Shown piece by piece: positions 54,391 to 63,678 of a stretch of DNA of 64,000 nt. This DNA comes from Pseudomicrostroma phylloplanum (taxonomy: Eukaryota; Basidiomycota; Exobasidiomycetes; Microstromatales). The position numbers and the translations under genes are program-made. The notes under the pieces are model-generated. The model worked only from the letters and a program-made list of their open reading frames with translations. It searched no databases and was not told the DNA's origin. The first letter of the stretch is position 1. Every line of letters begins with the position of its first letter. Where the stretch lies: the NCBI GenBank assembly GCA_039545275.1, contig BCHS01000004.1, positions 423,423 through 487,422 of the forward strand. The letters run 5' to 3'.

Positions 54391-57300
54391 GAATTCGGGC
54401 GGGCACTCGATATCGTCAACGAGTGCCCAGAGCCCGTCCCACCAGACAGACAGACAATCACCTGGAACCTCGACTCTGGGGCTACCAGCCACATGATCAA
54501 CGACAAGTCTCTACTGTCAAGCATGCAAAAGGCCAGCGGACTCATCAACACGGCTGGAACTCAGATGCTGGAGCTAAAGGGCATCGGAACAATGACCATT
54601 TGGACGAAGGCAGGCAACATTGAGCTAAACGATGTCATGTATCTTCCAGACGTCGAGAAGAACCTGTTGTCGGTAATCTCCTTAGTCAAGAGCGGTATCC
54701 CAGTATATTTCTTGCCAAACAACGCATCCTTGAAGCTGAAAAATGGAGGTACTCTTACGCTACCATACAATGAGAAGAAGCAAGTGCTGTTTACCACACC
54801 GACTATCAAGGGGACTGCACTCATTACCACGATGGATGCGCACAATGCTCTTAGCCATCCAGGGCCGGCGCAACAAAAGGAGCTCATCGCGACACTCCCT
54901 GGACTCGTTCCCCCAGGGGTGGAGCCCGGCACTGCCGAGGACTGTGACCCTTGCCATGCTACCAAGGCCACAAAGGCGAGGCTACCAAAGCGGTCTCGCC
55001 ATCCGAAGACTACAGAACCCCTGGGCAAGCTTCACATCGACATCGTCACCAACCTAGTTGGCAACTCCGCCTACCGTTTCGCCCTAGTTATAGTTGACGA
55101 GGCCACGTCATTTGTACACGCCCGACCTCTGGCAAACAAAGGGCAAGCCCTTAGAGCGCTGATCGACTTTGTCAACCTTGCGGAAAAGCAGACCGGTCGA
55201 ACGCTGAAGGCAATTCGATCCGACAACGACGCCGTCTTTGGTAGCAATGATGCACTAGCCTGGAAAGCCAACACAGGAGTGTTCTGGGACAAGACCGCCG
55301 TTCACGATTCTCGAGGCAATGGGAAGGTTGAGAGAATGAACCGAACCCTGCGCGAGAGGTGGAACGCGAACCTTCTAGCAGCGAAGGCATCCCAATCCCT
55401 GTGGCCAGAGTCGATCGAGTATGCCGCAATGACGCTCAATCTCGTGCCAAAGGATAAAGGACCGTGTCCTCTCGAGGCCATGTTCGGCATCCAGCCAGAA
55501 AGACTAGCAAAGTTGATCCAGCCATTTGGCTGTCTAGCCTGGGTCTACATCCCGGAAGCAAAGCGCCCGGCTGGTAAAGGAGGACCAAAGGCAATGCCAG
55601 CGATCTTCCTAGGTATCAGCGTCGAATTGCGCGGATGGAAGTTCTACTCTCCTTACGCTTCGCCATCAACCTTCTGGTCGAACTCAGCCCGATTCCACCC
55701 TGACAAGGTTTGGAATGACCGCAAAGAATTCGCAGAATGGCTCGACATCATGGACCAGAGCGAGATGTTCATCGATCGAGGGTCACCCATCGCAGACCTC
55801 ACCTACAGCTCCTACGAAGCCCAACTGGACGGTGAGGCATTCAAGTGGTATAACGCCGACGTCAAGAAGCAGAGGGTCACCGAGACCGATGTGACGATCG
55901 GCGAGGGAGGCCACCTCGCTGTAGTTGACTGCCCGACCGGAGAATCTGAGGAATTCGCCATGCTGGCGTCCCTCCAAGACGGATCACTTGACACCGTGAC
56001 CATCAGCGCACACAAGGATTGGCAACCCTTGCATGCTGGCACAGCGAACCTAGCAGCGGAACTAATGGACTTGAACCTCGCACCATCACCTAAAGAAGCA
56101 CTAGGCGGGCAGCAGGCAAGTCAGTGGCGCGACGCAATTCGAAGAGAGATAGAAGGGTTGGAGTCCATGGGCACATGGGACGTGGTCGATCTGCCACCCG
56201 GAGCAAGGACTGTCGACTCCAAGCTCGTGCTAAGGATCAAGACCGACGAGAACGGCACGCCGGTGAAGTACAAGGCCAGACTCGTTGCTCGAGGCTTCAC
56301 CCAGCAGGAAGGATTGGACTTTGAGGAGACCTTTTCTCCAGTAGCGCCTTACACAGCCATCAGGGTAATCCTGGCACTAGCCGCTGCCAAGAAGTGGCAC
56401 GTCCACACCACAGACTTCACGCAAGCATACCTAAACGGCAAGCTGTCACACACGATATACATGAAGCCACCAGCTGGCGCAGATGTTCCTCCCGGAAAGG
56501 CCTACAAGATTGTCAAAGGATTGTACGGACTGAAGCAGTCCGGCCGTGTGTGGGGACAGGAATTGGACCGTCTTCTCCGAAGAACCGGTTTCATGCCCTT
56601 ATCCTCTGCTGCTACCGTATATGCCAGAGGCGTTGGAGACAAGAAGGTGATCCTTGTGACCTACGTCGACAATATCATCATGACGTCTCCAAGCGAGGAG
56701 CAACTTAGCAAAGTCAAGGCCTCGCTCATGGCAGCATTCAAGATGGAAGACAAGGGCCCTATCAAGTCATTCTGCGGAATCGCGATCGACTACGACAGGA
56801 ACACTGGGACGCTAACGATGGGGCAACAAGCGAGCGTTGACTCCATTGTAGCCGACTTCTCCCCTACAGGCAAGCCCGTCAAGACACCGATGGAAACCAC
56901 GCCGGCCTTTGGCCCAGTCAACTATGACATCAAGCCAAAGTTCCAGAAACTAGTAGGAAAGTTGCTGTGGTTAGCGAACCACACCCGCCCAGACATAGCC
57001 TTCGCCGTCGGAGTCTTAGCCCGGCACATGTCAGCCCCATGTGACGCCGCCTATGCTGCCGCTATCCGAGTAGTAGACTACCTGAGAGAGCCTGCCCAGC
57101 GCCTCAGCTATCGTGCTGTCGACTCTCAGAAGCTAACGTGCTTCTCAGACGCAAATTGGGCCAGTGACAGTCACGCTAATCGCAAGAGTACTTCGGGATC
57201 GATGGTATTTGTCTACGGTTGCCTCGTAAGCTGGAAAAGCCAGGTACAGAGATGCGTAGCTCTATCAGCGGTCGAAGCAGAGTTCATGGCTGGCTCAGAG

Positions 57301-57606
57301 GCCTCAAGGGAGCTCCTCTTCGTGCGTTACCTCCTCAGAGACTTGGACGTTCCCATGGACACCCCCGCTATCGTAACCGATTCCCAAGGTTGCGTTGATG
57401 TGTCGAAAGACCAAGCCCAACATTGGAAACTCAAGCACATAGACACGCGTTACCACCACCTACGAGAGATGGTTCAGGGAGGAGACCTGACCATTTCTTA
57501 TGAGAGATCAGCCGCAAACCCCGCAGATATCATGACAAAACCAGTCGGGAAGCATTCCTTGACTAGGCATAGCATTGCTTTAGGCCTAATCGTCGCACGT
57601 GAATGA
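54391..57606 (+). CDS. pol: copia Pol polyprotein (PR-IN-RT-RH)
   Basis: The frame is the same as gag's and is separated from it only by TAG at 54,388-54,390. Protease: NLDSGATSHM, with the catalytic Asp before the first ATG (54,493), so starting at that ATG would lose the protease site. Integrase: HNALSHPG with CDPC, then a D-D-E core in LHIDIVTN, AIRSDNDAVFG and GNGKVERMNR. Reverse transcriptase: WRDAIRREIEGL, KARLVARGFTQQEG, DFTQAYLNG and the active-site box TYVDNIIM, where copia elements have YVDD. RNase H: CFSDANWASD, RKSTSGS, SAVEAEFMAG and KHIDTRYHHLRE. It ends at TGA 57,606, 17 bases before the 3' LTR. Confidence 0.92.
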   Translation, partial: EFGRALDIVNECPEPVPPDRQTITWNLDSGATSHMINDKSLLSSMQKASGLINTAGTQMLELKGIGTMTIWTKAGNIELNDVMYLPDVEKNLLSVISLVKSGIPVYFLPNNASLKLKNGGTLTLPYNEKKQVLFTTPTIKGTALITTMDAHNALSHPGPAQQKELIATLPGLVPPGVEPGTAEDCDPCHATKATKARLPKRSRHPKTTEPLGKLHIDIVTNLVGNSAYRFALVIVDEATSFVHARPLANKGQALRALIDFVNLAEKQTGRTLKAIRSDNDAVFGSNDALAWKANTGVFWDKTAVHDSRGNGKVERMNRTLRERWNANLLAAKASQSLWPESIEYAAMTLNLVPKDKGPCPLEAMFGIQPERLAKLIQPFGCLAWVYIPEAKRPAGKGGPKAMPAIFLGISVELRGWKFYSPYASPSTFWSNSARFHPDKVWNDRKEFAEWLDIMDQSEMFIDRGSPIADLTYSSYEAQLDGEAFKWYNADVKKQRVTETDVTIGEGGHLAVVDCPTGESEEFAMLASLQDGSLDTVTISAHKDWQPLHAGTANLAAELMDLNLAPSPKEALGGQQASQWRDAIRREIEGLESMGTWDVVDLPPGARTVDSKLVLRIKTDENGTPVKYKARLVARGFTQQEGLDFEETFSPVAPYTAIRVILALAAAKKWHVHTTDFTQAYLNGKLSHTIYMKPPAGADVPPGKAYKIVKGLYGLKQSGRVWGQELDRLLRRTGFMPLSSAATVYARGVGDKKVILVTYVDNIIMTSPSEEQLSKVKASLMAAFKMEDKGPIKSFCGIAIDYDRNTGTLTMGQQASVDSIVADFSPTGKPVKTPMETTPAFGPVNYDIKPKFQKLVGKLLWLANHTRPDIAFAVGVLARHMSAPCDAAYAAAIRVVDYLREPAQRLSYRAVDSQKLTCFSDANWASDSHANRKSTSGSMVFVYGCLVSWKSQVQRCVALSAVEAEFMAGSEASRELLFVRYLLRDLDVPMDTPAIVTDSQGCVDVSKDQAQHWKLKHIDTRYHHLREMVQGGDLTISYERSAANPADIMTKPVGKHSLTRHSIALGLIVARE

Positions 57607-57622
57607 GCTCGTCGAGGGAGGC

Positions 57623-57744
57623 TGTTGGGTTCCGTTCCGACATTCGCCTCGTCATTTCCTGTGCGCTCAGTTCGCCATCTACTTGTATCTAGCCTTCCTT
57701 ACCATCCCTAGTAATTCCACACCGTATAGCACCACACTCCTACA
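57623..57744 (+). repeat. 3' LTR (122 bases)
   Basis: Matches the 5' LTR with a single substitution; followed directly by the CAGTC target duplication at 57,745-57,749. Confidence 0.93.
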
Positions 57745-57749
57745 CAGTC

Positions 57750-59879
57750 GGCCAAAACTCCGCTCGCTTAACTTGGAGTGACCCCGCTAAATCCATTTAT
57801 CTTGGCTCGAGACGATCCGACTCTTCGGTTGCGGGGGTTCGCAGGCTCTACTGTGCATTTTTACGCGAAGCGCCACACCACTCAACGTCATTGCCGGCCT
57901 ATGCAATCGGACCCTTCACGAGCGGGATCCTCATGGAGTTGTGTTCTCAGGGAACCCCGTCGGCTACCATGATTCCGCTCTTCGCATATTCGAGTCGTGA
58001 TCAGATATCCCGATCAGGCTCGCCAGCGGCGTGACGTCTTACTACTGCACCCGCAAGCGAAATTGTTCCTTCCCTTGCTTGGCCTGGAGCGGGATCACGA
58101 TCGCGAGAAGCAAGCAACAAGTTCCGCACCGTACCGTGTGCCCTTTGCCCAGCTGATCAGGGATTCACACACGTCCAGAAAAGATCCTCCATCGAGGCAA
58201 CTTCAGATTCTCTGACTGTCCAGGAATTCATGGCGGTTGAAGAAGGATCAGTGAGCGAATCAGCGCATCTCTCTCTGTCCTCGCCAGTGCTTGATCGCAA
58301 AGAAGACTGTGTGTGCTTGTTGTGCTCGTGAAGCCGGATCTACTTCGACGGCAGCCGGCTGCGACGGTGAATGGGCTCCCACAACCCTCTCGGACGCTAC
58401 GTGTGCTCACGGTAGGTTGCCTCAAGAGACCCACGAAGAGGAGGGCGAGCGGGGGCCCTGGAAGACCGAGCACGAGTGCTATCGATCCGAGGCCAGCAGA
58501 CCTTCCCCAACCTCTGCGTCCGACCCAGATGACCTGAGTGCCCCTCGCTCTGCAGCTTCCGTCTCCCTGGAGAAGAAGTCAGGGGCCGATACAGCTCAAA
58601 GAGCCGGCTCTGTCGTCCCGTCGCCGAATTTGCAACTCGCTCCACCGCCTTTGTCGCTTTCCGTACGCACACAGATGATTGTGACCCAGCTGTGACTTGT
58701 GCGCCTTCACTTGCTCCCATATTTGAGACCTTTCCCATGCGAGGGGTATCTGCTTAGCAGACTACCTCGGGAAACCTCGTGCTTTCTCAGTACACCCGGA
58801 GATGTTCGCCCTCTCGGAGACCGATAGCCTCTAGATGCGAAGCGTCATGGTGATCTTGTCGGCGGGCTCCCGAGTCTGACTGCCTTTCCCTTTCTCTGAT
58901 GTTTGAACATCGCCTAGTCAAATAACAATTCAGCGCAGCCGGAGTCCCTACACATGACCGGGTGCACCCAGCTGATCGTCATCGGGACAACCGTTGGGAT
59001 AGCCGTTACAGCCACATCCACAGAGAAGATCTTCCGGCGGGGCCGGGCTCGCATAAGTGCCTGTCGTGGGCCTCGTCGCCCCTGGGCAAAAGACCCCGGT
59101 TGCGTGAGGGTGGAGACAGGACGGACAAACAAATCTGTCTCGGAGCAAGTGGAGTTCGACTTCGCACGGCGAGACAGGAACTCAGAAAGCGGGTATGGAG
59201 AGCGAATCGGGCTCCTGGGAAGAGCGGAAGCACTTCTTCTCGCAACAGATCGGTAGGGCGACTCATGACCAGGGCAGCCAAGCGACGCTCAGAGTCTGAT
59301 CTGCATGGCTTGGCGTATAGTGCCTGCTGGTGCTGCTTTCGACTATCAGCTGCACCTTTACGCTGCTCCGGACACCCATCTCCGCCCCGCTCGCTTAGAT
59401 CTTCTGGGACCGTGCGCGGGACTGGTGGACGCGTAAAGGATGATCCTTCTCGGCGACCGCTCGAAGACGAGCTGCACGCTGACTATTACCGGTTCTGGGC
59501 TCGCTTCTCCCTCGACTTCACCTTTACCTTGCTACTGCTCCGTCGGACGCTTCCTCCCACCGTCAAGCGGACCCAGTATCAGTGGCAATGCTTGTGGTTT
59601 CACCGGCAATATTTGTGGTTTCACCTGGTTTGTTCCATGGGAAAGAAAACAATCCTCAATACCGCTTGCACTGGCAGTCTGCCGGGCCATCGTTCCGATC
59701 CAGAAGCGCATCAGCATGCCGGCATAGAGGGCTACCACGAGAGTCCGCCGTGAAGGTACCTGCACGACCATGACTCACGTTCGCAGAGATACGGAAAGAG
59801 GCAATGCAATGCTACGCTGGGGCCACCATCGGGCTCTCCCACATGGAGTCGATACTTTTTGAGCGAGGTCCTTGCAACA
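57750..59879. other. gene-poor stretch with diverged repeats
   Basis: About 2.1 kb between the retrotransposon and the second secreted gene. It begins with the rest of the repeat split by the insertion (ACTCCGCTCGCTT at 57,757). A segment near 57,930-57,975 (CATGGAGTTGTGTT, then CTACCATGATTCCG) resembles one near 63,066-63,112. Frames such as 58962-59753 (Arg/Ser rich) show no motifs. No gene is called. Confidence 0.4.
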
Positions 59880-59887
59880 TACATAAG
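59880..59887 (+). promoter_or_regulatory. TACATAAG element of the secreted gene at 59,988
   Basis: TACATAAG lies 108 bases before the ATG, at nearly the same distance as in the paralogous genes. Confidence 0.5.
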
Positions 59888-59987
59888 CCAGCATTGCAAG
59901 GCTGCTTCACCGGGATTATTGCTCCTCAACCTCTCACCTTCCCAACTTCTTTCCAAGCTCTCTCCACCCCAGCCAAGCTATTCAATC

Positions 59988-60603
59988 ATGAAGTGCACAC
60001 TCCTAGCCCCTGTCCTACTTGCCCTCGCGGTAGCCTTCACCACTACCTCGGCCCTACCCGTAGACGAAGACAGCCTCCAGGCTAGGTCTTCCTCTGAATC
60101 AGGTCTCACTGAGCGAGGCAGCGGCGGCGGCGGCCCCCCCGACGGCGGCCCCAACGGCGGCCCCCCCAACGGCGGCCCCCCCAACGGCGGCCCCCCCCAA
60201 TGGCGGTCCCAAGGGCGGCCCCGACGACTGGTACACCAGCCCTAAGCAGTGCCCGAAATACTACCCATCGAGTTACCCCGACCCTTGGGGCTACAAGCTC
60301 GACTATGGACCGATCTGCGCCGCCAACAATGCTCCTGGCTACATGGGCTACTACTCCTTGCACAAGTACGACCCCAAGGCCTGCGCCAAGCACTGTGACG
60401 AGGCGCTCCCTGATGCTAAAGGAGGTCCTTGCAAGTACTTCAACATCTGGGAGGGCGAGATCGACAAGGGCAAGAAGCCCCCGACGTACACCTGCTCTCT
60501 GTACTACAAGAAGCTGGACAAGTCGAGTGCCACCAACTACGGCGACGAAGTCAACAAGGTCAAAGTCACGAACAGCCGAGGCTACAAGAAGCAGGGCTGG
60601 TGA
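59988..60603 (+). CDS. secreted Gly-Pro linker plus Cys-rich (PAN/apple-like) protein, family member 2, frameshifted
   Basis: The signal peptide MKCTLLAPVLLALAVAFTTT is followed by the shared pro-region ALPVDEDSLQARS. A Gly-Gly-Pro-Pro-Asn repeat comes next. Four repeat units carry C4 or C7 runs; the last, at 60,191-60,198, has C8, and this one extra base shifts the frame. The next frame (to TGA 60,603) carries a Cys-rich domain with DDWYTSPKQCPKYY, YDPKACAKHCDEAL, PCKYFNIWEG and TYTCSLYYKKLD, resembling fungal secreted apple/PAN-like proteins. As written, the first frame ends in Arg-rich residues at 60,245. A sequencing or polymerase slip, or real slippage, could explain it. Confidence 0.65.
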
Positions 60604-60956
60604 ACAAAGGCTTGTGAACGACGACTTAGGACTCGAGACTTGCCTTCTGACTAGCAGCAGTAGAGTCTGCTTCTTGTTGAACCATGGCTGTCCCTCATTA
60701 TCCCTCTTAGCGGCAGACACATTCATCTAGCGCTTTCCCATCCCGATGGCGTACAGCAGACATTCCTGCTCTCTTGCTCGGCTTTGTTTCCAGTACTAAC
60801 GCAATTCAATCTTGAACGAAGAAATGTGGTGACCGTGTGACTGTGCGTACAGCTGGCAGCGCCCTAACAGCTGTCTCCTTGGCTGATAGTGAATGGGTGT
60901 ACTCGCGAGCTTTACTGATAATTAGACCGGCTGGTGGCACGGGTGATTGTCAAAGG
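60604..60956. other. intergenic, no gene seen
   Basis: About 350 bases between secreted genes 2 and 3; presumably a 3' region and an upstream promoter. Nothing else recognised. Confidence 0.4.
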
Positions 60957-60964
60957 TACGTAGG
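60957..60964 (+). promoter_or_regulatory. TACGTAGG, diverged promoter element of the secreted gene at 61,071
   Basis: TACGTAGGAAGGC, 114 bases before the ATG, aligns with TACATAAGGAGGC of the 63,679 gene but has two changes in the core. Confidence 0.35.
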
Positions 60965-61070
60965 AAGGCCTGTTCAGCCCACCTTCACCACCTCCGCTCA
61001 TTCATCAATCCGCCCAACACCTCTCTTCCTCCTAATCCAAGCTAGCCCGCCCTACTCGGACCTCTCCAAG

Positions 61071-61368
61071 ATGAAGGTCCCCCTCATCACTCCCGCCCTG
61101 GTCGCGGTCGCCCTGAGCCTCGCCTCGACCTCTGCCGGGCCCGTCGACACCGGTGCCCTAGAGTCTAGGTCCGACTTCAGCCCTCGCGGAGGCGTCCAGA
61201 TCGACGTTGGACTGGACGCGGACCCCAGCTGAGCCCAAGCCGAAGAACCCTGGGTGGAAGCCTGAGCCGAAGCCTGAGCCATGGGAGCCTCAACCATGGA
61301 AACCCGAGCCTAAGCCGACTGTAAGCCATTGGAAGCCTGAGCCCAAGCCAAAGGAGCGCGAGTGGTAG
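61071..61368 (+). pseudogene. secreted Lys-Pro-Glu-Trp repeat protein, family member 3, frameshifted
   Basis: The first frame encodes MKVPLITPALVAVALSLAST and the pro-region GPVDTGALESRSDFSPR, then stops at TGA 61,230-61,232 after 53 codons. Directly downstream, shifted by one base, a frame rich in KPEPKP, EPWEPQPW and HWKPEPKPKE repeats runs to TAG at 61,366-61,368. This is the kind of C-terminal repeat expected for the family, so a one-base change most likely separated the two parts. The few possible GT...AG pairs here are too short for an intron or give the wrong phase. Confidence 0.6.
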
Positions 61369-63575
61369 CCCACGCCGAAGGACGAATGGAAGCTCTAAGA
61401 CGGTCACGATTGATAGTGCGAAAGCAGGTGAGATAGAACAGCAGAGCGTCTCCGACGACCAGCCAGACCTCCCGAATATAGCGTCAATATTGAAATCCTA
61501 ATGAATATTCCCTCTCGCCTCGTCGCTGGGCCGGTCCCTGCTTCTTTTGTATCGCTTTGCACTGCACTTCTCTCCAATGAATGGTATCTTTCTTTCTGTC
61601 GACAGACTCGTGTGACTGCATCAGGTACAGCGCTCTCCGTGCTGAGAGGAGTATGACCGAATTGCAAGGCATCCCCCTTTCAACGTGTCCAAGTTTTCCA
61701 AGTCAGAGTCCCTTGTGGGCGATATCTGCTCCGTAGACTCCAGGGCGATATGCGTTCGGTCTGGCATTTGGGGGCGTCGTGGTGGTCTTGTCGGCGGATT
61801 CGAAAGGCCGGACTCCATTCTCTCATCGCTGGTCTTCGAGTTTGGGGTAGTATGGTGGTCGTTTCCGTCGTGAGCTCCTTCATATAAGCCTCGCATAGCC
61901 ACTCGCTCGTCGCCAGGGCTGCCAGTGCATCACCTAGATGGTAGAACGAGAGTTTAGTAACACCGGCCACGGCGACAAACATCGGAAGTGCCCTACTCAC
62001 CGGAAGGTGCACATCAGCTGTAAGGCTTGAATATCACGGACGTCACGGCGGGTGTCCGCAGAGACGAGTACGGAGTCGAGGCATGAGACGCAGCTGTCTC
62101 TTGACTTGAAGCAAGACCCCAGGCCGGGAACGCGTAAGTCGCTTGGTCGCAGATAGCCAAATAGCCTGGACACACTCAGCGAACGGAACCACGCACGATG
62201 CAGCGGCCAGAAGCAATGTCTGGTGCAGACAACGCTCTTACTGCCCGAGTCGCCAGACCTTCGGCGAGTGGCCCAGAGACTTGCGCCTTGGTTGTCTCGA
62301 GGCGGGCAGATACGCATGTGAACAGACTCACAGATCTCTCTCGCTTCGCTACTTCATGATAGAGGCTTGGCGGAACGTGATCGCTGCCGTAATATGAGAC
62401 ACAGTACCCGAGGATACATACAGAGTATCGTGCTTAGCAACTAGTGAGCACGAGCCTTGCTTCACGACCGAAGGTCATCCTTTCGCTCTTCTCCAAGCGA
62501 AGAAGGAACCCTGACCCTCAGCATCGTCGCTTCACGTGCTCCTTGGCATGACCTCATAATCGCTTATTTTTGGAGTATGCCCCACTTCTTCAAGTTCTAC
62601 CGCCATTGGGCTCCCACCTTCTGGCCGAGAATCTCTCGCAGAGAGAGTCGCGGAAATAGTCCTGCGAAGCGAAGGCGAGGATACTGCAGCATCGACGTCG
62701 CGTTCTCTGCTGACATCGCCGGGCTTGACTCTACCTTCTTGCGGTACCGAGGATCAGTTGAGCTGGCAGATGTCTTCCTCTGCTTTCGACCCCTGGAGTT
62801 GGTCCACTTGTTTGTGATGAACGATTGGTGCCCTGCAGGCAGTCTATCTCAGGGCATGCACGTCCCCCGCCTTTACGGAGCCGCTTCTTTTGCTCACATC
62901 AACTCCGCTCGCTCTCCCCGCATTTCCCATCGGGCTTGGCCAAGGAAGATCCACTTGCCCGGGTCGCAGACTACTGAAGGCTCGGCAATTCCTCGTCCCG
63001 ACCCTGCCAAGCTTCCCACCATCACCTTCCGCCCTCGCAGCCGAACTCTTCAGCAGCGAGAGTCCCATGGAGATGTGTTTCCAGAACCTCGGTTGACCAT
63101 CATGATTCCGTCTGTCGGTTACTAGGTAGCGATCGAAATTCCCCTTCAGACTCGTCTTTACGCGTGCTACCCAATAGCGATGGAGGTCGTCCTCTCGCTC
63201 TTGGCACACAATCCAAGCGACATCGCACATTTGCGCAGATCGATTCGGCGTCGTCCCATGGCATGGTTGTCCGTCCTCGGTGGGAGACGTCCCTCTACTG
63301 TCTGCACCCATCCACAACGTCTTCTGGCTTTGATCACTCTCAGGTATCGCCAAGGACTCCGGGAGCCGATGCGGAATTCTCTTCACGCCCGGTTGCTGAT
63401 TGCTGATGGATGACCGAGGTCGTACTCACGCAGGAAGTGCATGTGAATGCTGCTCCTGATCCAGTCGAACTCCTCCTAGGTGACAATGGTGATGTGTCGC
63501 TGGCGGCCTTTCAAGGGCGCTGTGTGCTCACAGCGGCTTGTCTTTGCCAACACCCTGGATGGGAGGCCAGAATGG
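61369..63575. other. gene-poor stretch with a doubtful 222-codon frame
   Basis: About 2.2 kb. The plus frame 62457-63125 is the longest but has no motif, no signal peptide and a composition like shuffled DNA. Its 3' half overlaps the diverged repeat shared with 57.9 kb (CCATGGAGATGTGTTTCCAG near 63,064). ACTCCGCTCGCT and CCGCCTTTACGG occur at about 62,902 and 62,867. No gene is called. Confidence 0.4.
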
Positions 63576-63584
63576 TACATAAGG
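63576..63584 (+). promoter_or_regulatory. TACATAAGG core promoter element of the secreted gene at 63,679
   Basis: It lies 103 bases before the ATG. The match to the 51,181 element extends about 22 bases, and both are followed by a pyrimidine-rich leader containing CAACCCGC. Confidence 0.55.
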
Positions 63585-63678
63585 AGGCGTTTTGAGAACT
63601 GATCTGCCCTCTTCTTCATCTCAACCCGCCCATCTCTGCCCTCCCTAGCCAACCTACACCGTCCTACTCTACTCCAGA

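Larger units (their letters stand above)
52760..57744 (+). mobile_element. Ty1/copia LTR retrotransposon, complete, 4985 bases
   Basis: The element is bounded by two 122-base LTRs starting TGTTGG and ending TACA, flanked by a perfect CAGTC duplication. Inside are gag and pol in the order protease, integrase, reverse transcriptase, RNase H, which defines the copia superfamily. A purine tract (GTCGAGGGAGGC) abuts the 3' LTR. I could not assign a tRNA primer-binding site after the 5' LTR. The LTRs differ at one base (A/G at position 7), so the insertion is young. Two changes may impair it: an in-frame TAG between gag and pol, and YVDN in the RT active site. Confidence 0.95.

Noticed and set aside
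58962..59753. 263-codon plus frame
   Set aside because: Arg/Ser-rich, no recognised domain, in a region of decayed repeats.
61180..61232. possible mini-intron restoring the frame of secreted gene 3
   Set aside because: The GT...AG pairs available are 23-60 bases and give the wrong phase or remove the conserved pro-region.
62457..63125. 222-codon plus frame
   Set aside because: No motif or signal peptide; its 3' half overlaps a diverged non-coding repeat. Kept only as a note on the intergenic stretch.
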